DNA of 64,000 nt. Source: Symbiodinium natans. Taxonomy: Eukaryota > Sar > Dinophyceae > Suessiales > Symbiodiniaceae. Numbering within the stretch: position 1 is the stretch's first letter; the number at the start of each line of letters is the position of its first letter. The notes below the pieces were generated by a model. The model saw only the letters and a program-made list of their open reading frames with translations, had not been told where the DNA came from and searched no databases. Both the position numbers and the translations under genes were made by a program. Shown here one piece after another: positions 22,068-33,800 of the stretch. Location: assembly GCA_905221605.1 (NCBI GenBank), contig CAJNDS010002530.1, positions 250,001 through 314,000 of the forward strand. Direction: 5' to 3'.

Positions 22068-22958
22068 CTACGCCACAATCTGAGAGGCGCACATTTCAGT
22101 GACAGTTGTGCTGGTCAAAGTTGTGTTGAGCGTCCCGTTGTCGTCGGAGAAAGATGTGAAGGCAGAGGAGGATGTGGAAGATATTGTTGATATTGTGGGC
22201 TTCCGTGGGCGGGTAGAGCTTGTGGATGTAGTTGTATTGGTGGTAAAGGTGGTGGTCGAGCTGGTCGTGGTACTTGCTGTTCCAGAGCTGCTGGTGCTGC
22301 TGCTGGTGCTAACCGGCCTCTGAGACAGACTGCTTGTGCTGCTGCTGCTGTAGCTCGTGCTGGTACTGATGCTGGTGCTGGTGCTGGTGTTAGTGCTGGT
22401 GCTAGTGCTGGTGATGCTGCTGGTGCTGGTGCTGGTGTTAGTGCCGGTCCTGGTGCTGATGCTGGTGGTGCTGCTACTGCGGCTGCTGCTGGTGCTGGTA
22501 CTGCTGCTGGTCGGGGAAGTTGTGGTCGTGCTTTTGGTCGTGCTGGCCGTGCTTGCTGTACTGGTTGTGCTTGCAGTCGTGTTGGTCGTGCTTGCGGTCG
22601 TGTTGGTCGTGCTTGCTGTGGTGGTAGTGTCTGTGCTGCTGCTGAATTCGGAAATGTTAAGGGTACTGGTCGTGCTCGCAGTCGCAGAAGCATTCAATCC
22701 CAGCATTTCTGAGGTATTGGCATTGGCGACGCTTCCATTTTGGCTGTCGTTCCAAGTCACGTAAGGATCGACAGTGGCGACAGCACTGGTAGTGTCCGTT
22801 GAGGTCCACGTGGTGGATGTTGTGCTGGTATTGTCGCTGACGTTGTCGCTGGCAGTATCGGCATCTTCGGAAAAGTTTGACCAGGTCAAGTTTTCACCCA
22901 AGCATCGCGGCAGATGCAGGTTTCCCTCCTGCAGCTTTCCAATCAACAGGAATTGCAC
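22068..22958 (-). CDS. Ser/Thr-rich mucin-like exon
   Basis: A 296-codon minus-strand frame. It opens with a polar segment containing several Asn-X-Ser/Thr sites (ENLTWSNFSEDADTASDNVS) and then becomes a nearly pure Ser/Thr stretch with TASTTNTT-type units. It ends FTSFSDDNGTLNTTLTSTT. Such sequence is typical of heavily O-glycosylated stalks of secreted or surface proteins. The DNA is a degenerate trinucleotide repeat (GCTGGTGCT-like on the plus strand), so all three minus-strand frames and one plus-strand frame stay open. Evidence for this frame is the non-repetitive N-glycosylation-rich start and end. No signal peptide or membrane anchor is placed. Confidence 0.5.
   Translation of the reverse strand: MQFLLIGKLQEGNLHLPRCLGENLTWSNFSEDADTASDNVSDNTSTTSTTWTSTDTTSAVATVDPYVTWNDSQNGSVANANTSEMLGLNASATASTTSTLNISEFSSSTDTTTTASTTNTTASTTNTTASTTSTASTASTTKSTTTTSPTSSSTSTSSSRSSSTTSISTRTGTNTSTSTSSITSTSTSTNTSTSTSISTSTSYSSSSTSSLSQRPVSTSSSTSSSGTASTTTSSTTTFTTNTTTSTSSTRPRKPTISTISSTSSSAFTSFSDDNGTLNTTLTSTTVTEMCASQIVA
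22240..22640. repeat. degenerate trinucleotide repeat tract
   Basis: A tract rich in GCTGGTGCTG and GTGCTTGCTG units. It underlies the Ser/Thr-rich frame and also generates Val/Leu-rich and Ala/Pro-rich shadow frames. Confidence 0.85.
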
Positions 22959-23488
22959 TTTTTCAAGATTTCAGTCCATGTAAGTATTCTCCTGGCAGCG
23001 AATTCTCGACGAGGCCAGAAGCCCTGGTCCACACAATGCCTCCCACGTCACGACAACACCGCACAATGCCACACACACCCAACCGTCGTCAGTCTTGTGA
23101 ATGCCGCTCTCCGTAGATCTGCACGTTTGCCCAGGTGGGTGCCAGATAGTGCTTGGCAGGTATCAACAAGGCGGGTGCTGTTTGCAGGTGTTCTGTTGCT
23201 GACGAATCTTGCGCTTACTTCCTATTCAGATAAACTTAGAGGTTCAAGAGATCCGGTGCCTCACAGCCCTCGCCTGAGAGTAGCACCTGGAAAGCAGAGA
23301 GTCAATGAGAGTCGCTCCTCTCAAGTCTCAGGCAGGCGACTGAGGCAAGTGCCTCTGGGCAGAACCGGAAGAAAGGCCAAGCCCTGTCCACATTGCTGGT
23401 GTTGCACTGGCTTGATCCTGGTCCTCCCATCACCTGCATGGGAACGTTTGAACTCGCACATAACGCACACCCAAGCCACGCAGCCCAC

Positions 23489-23539
23489 CTGCAGGCTCAT
23501 GAGCAGCATTTGCACTCTACCCCATGGCTGCCACATTGC
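23489..23539 (-). CDS. well-bounded 17-codon exon, unknown protein
   Basis: Acceptor TCTGCCAG, 17 codons (AMWQPWGRVQMLLMSLQ) and donor GTGGGC, phase 0 at both ends. The sequence is short and hydrophobic. The family is unknown. It may be an early exon of the Ser/Thr-rich gene. Confidence 0.4.
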
Positions 23540-24010
23540 CTGGCAGAATGCATAAACCAATGATCCTGTGTGAAACATTGCTGTCGGAGCTAAGTGGACA
23601 CCACCGCCTGCACGAGGGGAGGCAGCGCATCTGCCACAAGTGCATGTCTACTACACACAGTCACCTACGGCCACTACACACTGAAGGAGCTCTCATCTGC
23701 GCCACTTTATGTTTCAGGCATCGACAAGCATGGCTGCGCCTATCGAAGCAGCATCTTGCTTGCATCGGAAAGTGCGTAGATATGTAGATGCTTCATGCAA
23801 AAAGCACCAACAGCTCGACGCTTCCACGTGAACGTTAAGCAAGTGCAGCAGTCCCAGAAACTTGAGCTCAGATTGGGCTAAAGAACTGCAACAAAACAAC
23901 ACGTTGTTCATTGGAAGGTACAGTGCGCGGAGCTCAATGCTGATCCAGCAGCAACACATCAGGTTCTACTTCTCTTTGCACTGTCTCGGCTTTTCTGAAT
24001 GCAATCGACA

Positions 24011-24170
24011 CTGGATGCACTGAGAGCATGGGCGAAATCACGGCTTCCGTGGATGCTCTGGTCATTGGATGCACGGGGAACACACACGAAATCACGGCTT
24101 CCGTGGATTCACGCCCTGGTCAATGGTCGACGGATGCACTGGGAGGATGGACGAAATCATGGCTCGGCCA
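24011..24170. repeat. three imperfect tandem copies of about 57 bp
   Basis: The shared core GAAATCACGGCTTCCGTGGA occurs in copies 1 and 2, and a diverged version GAAATCATGGCTCGGCC in copy 3. Each copy is preceded by GGATGCAC. Confidence 0.85.
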
Positions 24171-24330
24171 TGCTGCGCAGCACAATTTCCAAGAATGAAG
24201 AAGCTGTTGTCTTTGGGCGATCCCTCTGCACGCAGAGGTCTGTGAGGCGACCCGAGACATCCCGAGACCATGAAAACCGACAGACATGAACGAAGGCTGG
24301 ATCTTCTGGATCTTCAGCTTCCACTCTCAT
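24160..24330 (-). CDS. candidate terminal exon
   Basis: The minus strand reads AEDPEDPAFVHVCRFSWSRD, GRLTDLCVQRDRPK, ASSFLEIVLRSMAEP and a stop. It lies about 360 bp downstream of the last membrane-helix exon of the second TMEM43-like gene and could be that gene's cytoplasmic tail. No junction is confirmed. Confidence 0.35.
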
Positions 24331-24689
24331 GGAATCGGCCTCGCTGCCGCTCATTGTTTTGAACCACAGGCGAAGTGTGCCACGACTTCAGCTACTTTGA
24401 GCCTAGAGTCGACAGCCATGCTAGAGTTCCAGTGTACTCCTTTGCAGCCGATAGCATACAAGTCGTGCGCTTTGCGCAAACTTGGGCGCCACCCTCTTGT
24501 CGAGCGCTCTCCAAGCAAGATCACAGTGCTTTCAAGACTGCTACTTTCTGCTCACTTTCGTCACTCGTTCATGCCCCTTCTGGACCATTTGTAGGCAGCA
24601 GCTCCCGCTCCCCCTCACAGGGGCTTTGCATTTTGCACCATGCTGCCAGTTAAACAAAAGCGAGCGCAGCGAGATGCAGAGAGCTTACC

Positions 24690-27600
24690 GAGCTTGGGTT
24701 CCTCGGCATCATTCGCCTTGTTGTTGGTCTTGCTCTGTTTGGCCAAGAAGTACGCCCCCGCACAGAGCAAGCCACAGATCAGCACCATGGCGCTCCCGAT
24801 CCTGGCGAAGCAGAAACGATCGAAAGGGGAGCTGTGTTGTTTTCAAAGGGGCCACAGTTGCTAAAGATTGCTAAAGATTGCTCAAGTAAGCGAGCAAAAA
24901 TAGGAGCCGGGCAGGGGCCGCATGACGAGCCAGACGATGCCCAAGACGAGCAGCCCACAGGAGCAGCCAAAGCAGCAGGAGACCACGCACAGCACCGCCC
25001 CTACAACGCCTTAGGCTTTGAAACATCGTCGTGCTGTTCACAACATGGCATTGCACATAGAAACCAACAGCAATAAAAAAACGCGCGAATCGACTAAGAG
25101 CGCGGCCCTCTAGCATATCTTCCAAACACATGCCAGCACACGGAATCATCCTCAGACCTGCACGTTCAATCACTGCAAGTACGCCTGACAATGTCGCATC
25201 ATGTGCCGCTATACGACACATAAATTGACATAAATGAATGAAAACGCATCATTTGGGCCTTCCCCCTATGGACTATGGACCCCTGAGCAGGCGTGGGGCC
25301 GTGGGACGAGCCCCCTTCCGCTTAACTTCGGAGGCCCTTCGCGCCTCCTCAGCTTTCGTCTAAGGATCCCCTGGATGGCCCATGGCCCTATGGACCCCTT
25401 CTGAAGCCGCTTTTAGTAGATCCCCAACCTTTTCTCCTCGGCAGTTTTAGAAACCTCTCATCTGCCTGCAGCCACAGCGCTTCTTATTCGCACAATGCAG
25501 GTTTCATGTTTGTCCTCTACACTCTAGGACCCAATTTGGCATTCTCTGCCCCCCCCCCCCCCCCCTACAAACCCCCCCCCCCCCCCCCCTCCCTTTGCTC
25601 ACTCCTCGGCTTGTCCCCGCTCCACCGTACCTCCCAAAAGCTTTCCTGGAAGTCTAGAAGTGGCGACCTTGCCTCGCCGCTGTCGCGGCCACGAGCCCCG
25701 GCCGAGGCGAGATTGCGTGTTTAGCCATGTGACAGCAACAGCGGCCACACAACAAGGAACGTTTCGGAACCAAAACATCGAGGGGCAGTCTCCAACTCCA
25801 TCAGCTGCGGCAGCAATGGGCTGAAAGCAGCAATACCTGTGCGAGATGTGCGCTGCGCGGCCAAAAGCACAAGCAACACGGAGAACTCTGACTGATAACC
25901 GAGCCAGGATTACACCGTTATCCAGGCAAAGCAGAGGCCAACGAAGCGCATGATCCATGTGCTCGTCTTAGTGATGCCAAGCCACTTGAAAAGAGTGACT
26001 CGCAAACGGACAAATACCATCAGTTGCTTGGTCTACCACGGTGTTGGCTTCCTCTAAGGCAGTGGAAAAGGCTTGCAAGGTCTGCACTCCCCCACTCCTG
26101 AGCTTCGTTGTGCTTCTTTGCACACTAGCGACTGTTGCTCACAAAAGAGGCGGTCGTGAAGGCTTACACCATTGCTGAGGCTCCAGCAGCGCATCATACT
26201 TATCTGCGGAGCAACCTCGAGGGTACAGGCATGCAGGTCGCCCGTTGCAACCACTCCTACTTCGGGTCGCAGATTTGACCCCTGGTTTGAGATGGTTTAA
26301 GGATGCACGGCATTCTTTTGGGGCAAACCCTCTCTTAGCCTGGTTGAGCATCGCTACAAGGCTAAACTCGGTGTATAGAATTGCTTAGGGCGTAGAGTTC
26401 TTCTGACTGCAGCCAACATAGTGGGCAGCGTCGTGCTTGTGAAGCCTCTGTGATCCTTTTTGATCTTGCTGCACGGAGCTTAAGTACTCTTGGGTTGTTG
26501 CTATTCTGCCTGTCATACGAACTGAGAAGCAGGCCCCAGCTGGCGGGGACGTCTACTGGCACAGATTGACCTTCTGCAGATGAACAAAACCCAAACAGAC
26601 ACACCGTAACACACCGCTCCCGCACACTTCTTAGGCCTCCTTGCACTGCACTGATCACAGATGCCCCGGTGTCCCAGTTCTTGTAGTAGCTGATACGCAC
26701 ACAGCCAATCCTTCTTCCGGGAGCATATGGCTGCAAGCACCCGATGCAGGCACCGCTCGCACCATGTCCTCTGATCACTGCACGTGATGATGTACGACCC
26801 CGTTGTTCCAATTGCCTCGGCGCCACATGCATCTTGAACATGGACACTAGCAAAATCTTGCTTGCCAAATCCATTGACGTTCAACATGCATTCAAGATCA
26901 TTCAAGCACATGTCATCGAAACATATCGAAACTAACTTGGTCGAAGTTGCTGTGTTGTGCGGCGCGATGGAGGCATAGCCATGCACTGGCGGGCCTCGAA
27001 ACATACCCATAAAACCTCTCATTGCGCGCGAACTTGCTGAGCTGCAGACTTTTCAAAGTATGTACAGCTTTGAACTTGTGAGCGAAGCTCTGCAGGGGAA
27101 TCGGCCGACTCATATCGGCATGCAACCTGTTGATCAACTTGTGCGGGTGCTGCGGATGTGACAAGAAGCAGAAAGCAGTTGTGCTCAGCATCGCGCCCAC
27201 CAAAGCCGGATCCACCACCTGGCATCCCCACTGAAAGGCACAATACCGTTCTCCATTTGTGCTCTTCATGACTCCCGGGTGGGAAGGCCTTTGATGCCTT
27301 GATGGACCTTGTGGCTCCCCAATCCGCTCCCTCAATGCCTGTACCGGAGATGGGTCCTCTGAGTCCTCTGCACTGGCCCCCCTGGAATGGGTTTGCCGGG
27401 GAGGACCGGGAAGACCGGGAAGACCGGGAAGACCGGGAAGACCGGGAAGACCGGGAAGACCGGGAAGCCGGGTGTGAGACGGGCCACCGCGGCGCAAACC
27501 ACAAAGCACAGCAAAACGAAGCACAGGGTTCGCAGTCATGTGAATCCGCGTTTGGCTGTCGCGGTAGGCTTTTGGGCTCCCAGCATTGCCCAGCATCCCT

Positions 27601-29505
27601 TACCTCTCGCACGCATACATCCCCCGCCCCGCCCACATTTCCCGGGGAACGGTCCATTGATCAGATCTTGTCCTTATGGCCACCCATGATTCCAGTTCAA
27701 ATGCCCCACACACAGCTCAGATTGAGAACATTCCACCAGGGAGGAAGTATCAAACATGGTCGTCCTTCGTTCGGCATGTTGATGTTTTGGATAAATGTGG
27801 TGCTTCAAAGTAGAACTGATCAGGCTTATGCTTATGCTTGTAGTGATTTGAATGGGACTTTGGTTCCAGTGAAAACTTCAAGATTCTGCGGTAGAGTGCG
27901 AAGGCAGGTGGAGGTAGCGTCAGTAGATACCTTCAGCCGGGCAGTGCATGGTATCAAGCCTGAAAGAAGGTCTTTGCCGACCGTCAGTGGACCCAGTTGG
28001 ATCGAGTGCGCCTTGCGTGTCATCGATGTGCATCGCATGCACACCATCTTGGGACGTCTTGGAGGTGTGAGAGAGTCTCTGAGGGTCCCGCCATCGCACC
28101 CGATACATGTTCAGGTACATCTTGTGGCCACGCTGGATTGTCTCAGCAAGTGCTTGCTCCACATCTGAAACTCTGCCCATATGCAGCCAAGATGAGAAAA
28201 TCAAGGCGAGTACGTGTAAAACCTGGGCAGCCTTGTCGCTTCGCGTGCATGGCTTGTGGCCTCACGCGTGACGTCGGAAGTGAAAAAAACTGTGTGGGAA
28301 GCAGCCAAGCAGTGAAGCAGCGGCTTCCGCGACAAACTCAAGAGCAGCACAAACAAGCTGGGCACGTTGTTGCGAAGCCGCTGGAGTCAACGTGGGAGCT
28401 TCGCCATTCGGCGCGATAGCTATAGACCTTTGCAAGCTAAGTGAACACAACGCTGGCACCCCCCCCCCATTCTCGTGCCTTGATCTTCGTCTTGTCCTTT
28501 TGCACCTCCTCTCTCACTGACTGCACCTCTCAGGAGACCATTATGAAGATTGAAAAGAATGAGCCTTTTAGGACACAATGATGCGCAATGTGCGCAATCA
28601 CGCCAGGTCTACGCACTGGAACATCTCTGCTTTTTGAGCTCCTGCAACTGACCTGCCAGTGCAATGCTTCGCCTCAATGCAAAAGTCGTGCAAAGCACGT
28701 GCAAGGCAAGGTGGCCTGAACTGGATTGAGTCTCCCAGGGACGCTGAGCCAAATGAGTCAGGCGTAAAGTGCATAAGGCTGTCCTGCACGTTGCTTACGT
28801 CGCTTTTGCTTCCGCTGCTCACACACACGAAGCTTGCTCTGCAGTTCAATGCCCGGTTCCGCTCTGCCGTACAGAACCCGTCGACCCAGGCCTCCTTGAT
28901 TGGACAGGCCACGTAAGCGACCATGTCCTTGCTTTGCACACTCAATTCTCGCTTGACTTGGCGTGCAGGGCTTGTTGTTTCTGCAAATCGCAAATGGGGC
29001 AGAGGCCGGTATGAAATGCCCCTTGTCATGGCAGTTCAGCACCTCTGCCGACAGGGAAGTGCACAATCTGCCGGAAAGCGTGCAACTAGGCATAATGTTC
29101 ATGCCAATGCTGCCTCAGCCTTTTCAGATGCATACAGGATGTTCTTGTGGACACACATGTAGCTCTTCTCGTTGTACCTGCCACACCACATGCGGTCGCA
29201 ATTCGCCACAGATGTGAACAAATAATGGGCGGGAGCTCTTTTATCGCCCGCCGCGCGCGCTGCCGCACATTCGAACACTCCCGCACTTATATACCCACCC
29301 TTGACGAGAACGTCCTGGACTGGAAATACACGCAGCAGGAAAGTAGTAGCGGCGTCCCACTCCTTTATCAAGGGACCGCTGAAAAAGTTCAAGGAAGCAG
29401 AAAGAGGTAAGTCGCACACGAAACCGGCTCCAAGAACAGTCCCGGGGCACCCGATAAGAAGGAGCGATACCGGAAAGAGGACCATGCCCAGGCACATCGT
29501 CTGAA
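24690..29505 (-). CDS. TMEM43: TMEM43-like membrane protein, copy 2
   Basis: A multi-exon gene of the TMEM43 (DUF1625) type. Segments in order are: first membrane helix MCLGMVLFPVSLLLIGCP (about 29500-29440); NEKSYMCVHKNILYASEKAE (29190-29120), the site of the family's WNEGRA..EA signature; LSAEVLNCHDKGHFIP (29055-29005); SKDMVAYVACPI (28935-28890), equivalent to the family's LVH/YV(A)G strand; QDSLMHFTPDSFGSASLGD (28795-28730); GAQKAEMFQC (28650-28610), matching the family's VEMYQW motif; MYLNMYRVRWRDP (about 28120-28085); ADMSRPIPLQSFAHKF (27125-27080); GCVRISYYKNWDTG (26710-26665); LRMIPCAGMCLEDMLEG (25160-25105); and two C-terminal helices (24995-24900; RIGSAMVLICGLLCAGAYFL, 24810-24690). 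Family membership is inferred from motif order. Human TMEM43 is an inner nuclear membrane/ER protein; the role here is unknown. Exact exon edges are approximate. Confidence 0.6.
25549..25593. repeat. poly-C tract
   Basis: Two runs of 16-18 C separated by TACAAA. It lies in an intron of the second TMEM43-like gene. Confidence 0.95.
27397..27472. repeat. 9-bp tandem repeat (GGAAGACCG)
   Basis: Eight near-perfect copies of GGAAGACCG. Because the unit is nine bases, frames on both strands stay open (GKTGKT on the plus strand, PVFPVF on the minus strand). It lies within the second TMEM43-like gene, probably in an intron. Confidence 0.95.
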
Positions 29506-30707
29506 AGGAGCCCTGGCGAGGGAGAATCAGGACCATCTTGATGGCTTCTGAGATCTTCACTCTGTGCAGACAGGCAAGCTTCGCCCCCATCTTGGCGAGG
29601 AAGCTCGGCTCCCCTCCTCCTGGCACAAAGAACATCCTGACCCTATCCACAACATTCCACAACTCATGCCAACACGGACACCAAGTCCTACCCTTTTATC
29701 ACATCCCCAGCAACCGTAAAACAGCGCAAGGCAAGCTAGAGACTGGCTAACTTGTGCAACGTGATCCATGCATACTTGAAGGATCATGACTCCAGCCCCA
29801 GTTCCAAGTGTGGGCGTTGCAGTTTTCAGTTGCTTTCTTGAGTTACCATCATCTTGCCTTCCAAACTGCGTGGTGCATAGAGCAGAAGCCCGAAGGACAA
29901 GCGACAAAAAGGAGTTGCAGCCTCCTTCTTCGGCCATGATGCCGAACCTGCATGTTGCAGAATGTTGCAGAAGGGTTACAGAAGGTTTGCTGAAGGGTCG
30001 CCGAAGCTTTCTAGGGACCGGCGACACTGACCTTCAATGACTTCAAAAGAAACTCAGCAGAAACTTCTCAAAACTTATCAATCGCAGAAGGAGACGAAAC
30101 CTAATGAGACCATGAAACCGATTTGCCCCCTCAAACTTTGCACAATTTATGAGGATCGAAAGCCCATCAGACCATGGATGCATTCGCACTGACAAGGCCT
30201 CTCGAAGCTCCTTGATGAAGCCGAGGGATATGTGGCGATGCAACGCCCAGGTTTGAGCACAACAACTGCATGGCCAGAAGCGTCCAATGACAAAATGGTT
30301 TGATCAGCAAGAGTGGTCAGCTGCACCTTGCCTTTCCAACCCAAATCCAGACTCGAACACTGGAACTGCCAACATTTTCTCGCCTGGTGTATTTTACTCA
30401 AATCAATTGCAAAGCATTGGCATGTCCTTTATGGAACCATTAGTAATCATCAGATACGCCCTCAGGGCGAATCCTCCTCCGAGTCAGTCATCTTATTCTT
30501 CTCCATATCATTCATCTTCTTCAATTGGACGGAGTGTTCTTGGATGTCTTTCTGTGCCTGAGAAGCAGCATGTTGCAGCCGAACGTATGTGCGAACAAAC
30601 AGAAAGAAGGATAAAAAAAGCAGAAAGAAATACAAAGAAGGAGAATGATAGAGACAGAAAGAGAAAGAAAGCGATACAAAGAGAAGAGAAAGAGAGAGGA
30701 GAGGCTG

Positions 30708-30762
30708 AGAGTGACTGAGACTGACTGAGACTGACTGAGACTGACTGAGACTGACTGAAGGC
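30708..30762. repeat. 10-bp tandem repeat (CTGAGACTGA)
   Basis: Five copies of GACTGAGACT-type units, adjoining a purine-rich stretch at 30600-30720 just downstream of the first TMEM43-like gene. Confidence 0.9.
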
Positions 30763-30814
30763 TTGAGAGGACGATAAAGGAGTGATTGGGACTCTTTTGT
30801 TGTGACCCGGCCCC

Positions 30815-33800
30815 GCCTTGTGTTGGTGTGCGATCGCATACGCACAGATCCCGAGCACCAGGCAGATGAGTAACAAACCGCCACCGATCCTGGCATTCAA
30901 CGAACAGACGAGTTGTAGCAATGCTTTGCAATTGGCTGCAATATGCACGATGCTTCGGCTTCTCTGCGATCCATCTTGTGTTTTCAATCAGGTCAGCAGC
31001 ACAGTGGTCTCATGAACAGCCACACAATGCCGATCACGAGCAGCCCACAGGAACAGCCAACTCCGCAGGATACCATGCAAAGCAGCGTGTCGACCATACC
31101 TGACAGTCCGAATAGCAGCCTCTTCATGGCAGCCTCCATGCAAATGATCCCATCCCAATGGTTTTACAAGTCGCTGCCGCCCGCCTTCCAGCAAGTCCTC
31201 CATGAAGTCTCCAACGCATGGGATGCATCGAAGAACTCGGAGAAACAGCACGTGAAATCGCATGCAAAATGCCTAGGGCCCGAGGAGATCTGAGAAGATC
31301 TGAGAGTCATGCAATCACCCACAATATCTGCGGCGGCAGATATTGGCCTGAGACATGGCAGGGATACCTAGCCAGCCACAAGTAGCCCGCCTGAGCAGTG
31401 CAGCGATCCTAGCAGCACGGTCATACTGTGCTAGCCAAGGGCATGGCTGAAAGCAGCAGTACCTGGCACATCGACATGCCCAACAGTTCATAAGACCTCA
31501 CGAAAAGGCAGCTCAAGAAAGGGCAGCTCGACACTGTCAGCCAGGCGAAGATCAGCCCCGAGAGACGCACAATCCAAGTTTTGGTCTCAGCGGGAAGCGG
31601 GAAATGTCCAGCAGCTCAATGCAATTCACAAAAGAGACAGACTCTAATACAGACGTTCTGAGTGTCCCTTGCGCATTCTACGCTCTCTGGAGGCCGCGAG
31701 CTACCACAGGCCCCTTCTGCTGTCCGCCAACCCCGGGCACCAGAGACCACGGTCTACACGCGACTAGTAACTACGAGTACTCGTAGGCAATGACAGCGCA
31801 AGCCGACGAGCATACGAGCATGGAAGCCATATGAATGCATGAGAATAGGGCCCTTGGAGAAAGGGGTTGGAAGCAGGGTCCTTCTAGCACAAAGTGCAAA
31901 GCTCCTCGAGACACAAGCCACCTTGGCAACCCCAGCTTCACGATCTCAAAGTTTCCCTCAGAATCCCGGAGGCCAGCGGGAAATGAGCATTTGCAGACAC
32001 ACCCTCAAGACAATGCCGTTCGTAGCGGGGTAAAGAAACCAAGGTCTGCCTCGAGGGTTACCCAGTTTCACGAAGCCCGAGCCACCAAGGGCCCTGCAGA
32101 GTTAGCATCTTCCAATCTGGCACTGAACGTCGGCAAGTCCATTGAGCCGGCAGTCCTTTCGAGCATGCCAAGTGCGCCATGGCATAACCCGGTATACACT
32201 ACAACTTGTACAACATGAAACTCTCAGTGTCTCTGCGGTTCACAGCACCGTGGTTGAGGGACGGGCAAGGCATCGAAGGGAGCCAGCGAGCAGCCTCCCA
32301 GACAGAAAACCAGGAGAAAAGTCATCGAGAGCACTGCGAAGACAACTTGGAACCACACCCCAGCTCTCGGGAACTTGCATGGGCACCGTGTAGCCTGCCC
32401 AAGTATCATGCAATCCTGGTCTCTTTGTGGCTCTATTGGTTGCGCGACCCACGCCTCCTTCAACTTTGCTCACTAGGGAGACGGAGGAGTCCCAGTTTTG
32501 GTAATACTTGAACCGCAGGCAGCCAACCCTGCACGGTGCGCTTTGCTATTCAACCGCTGCTGTCGTGCATCCGACGGAAGTGCAAAAAGGAAACTAGACC
32601 TGCTCAGACACATGTCATACATCCACGCCTAGGCTGCGCGCAAGTGAGAATCTGAGTTCCTGAAGCATCAATGGCCTCAGTACAACTTCGGTACAGCACC
32701 CGAGATCAACATCTGCAGTCTGCTGACTCGTCCCTGTAGCCCCGGACTGCAGTCCGCGGCGTGACGGAGGAGAACCCTCCGCCTGTTGTGCGCTCTTCGG
32801 TGTGTTTGGCAACTGGAAAGAACTGGAGAGGCTCAGGCTAATGAGGCTCGCGTGAGGCTGGGGTTCGTCTGGGATCTAGGGGATCTCTGGGGTGCGGGCG
32901 CGGCGGCATCATGGGCAGCATGTGGATCGGGAGGAAATTGTTGGCAAAGCTGGAAAGCTGAACTGGCCGAGTCATGTCGGGTTCTAGCCTCGGCTGAGAA
33001 GTTTTTGACCTGACTGTGCAGTTCGCACCGACACGGCCGACTCTTGCTTAGGACTGAGCCCAAAGAAGTCACTGTTACCTCCTTGCCAAAGTTGGGCAGT
33101 GGTCTCATGTTGTCTCTTCCCTAAATCAAATTTGATAGGCTGTGGAACAGCGCTGCTCACAGCATCCTTTGAGCAGGCTCTTGCTGATGGTCACCGGACC
33201 CGCACGGATGGATTCTGCCTTGGCTGTTCGATTCGGGAGGGCTCTGCAAGACATGGCTATGTCAAGGCCGCTCGAGGCTTTGGCCACATCAGTTTCAATC
33301 GATGGGAGCACATCATGCGGCCAAGGTGGATTGCCTCGACAGCTTTGGCACACGTAGTGCAACAATTTTGACTCGATGGGACCTCTCGGACTCGAGTCCC
33401 GCACCTTGAAAACCAGGGCAGCCACTCTGCCTGGCTTGTTGAGCCTGGCCCCTGGCACGAATGACACCGGGAGGTCAGTACATAAAATTGGTCGTATCTG
33501 GCTCCTCCGCGTGCGCACGACACGACACAGCTAGGGTGGGTGAAAAAACAATTGGAGCAAGTGGAAGAAACCAGCTTGCAGCCAAATTCACCAATGAGGA
33601 GCAAGCGGCGGGGCAAGCAGCAGAGCATGCAGCAGTGTGCTGAGTTTTTGATCCCCCAGGCTTTTCTTTTCGCACCGGTGAAAGAGGAATGTTGTAGTTG
33701 CATGTCTGCGTGTGGGGATGGTGCAGCCGAGGCAAAGATGTGCGCGGCGCATGCTCGACCTGTTTGTGTTGGCTTTGGCTTGCCTTGTTTGGCTTCACGG

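Noticed and set aside
22357-22764. Plus-strand Val/Leu-rich open frame that looks like a membrane protein
   Set aside because: It is the reverse reading of the trinucleotide repeat behind the Ser/Thr-rich frame. The pattern is repeat-driven and lacks any non-repetitive flank with exon character.
27299-28168. 289-codon plus-strand frame containing GKT/RED repeats
   Set aside because: It is opened by the 9-bp repeat and overlaps antisense to TMEM43-like segments placed on the minus strand.
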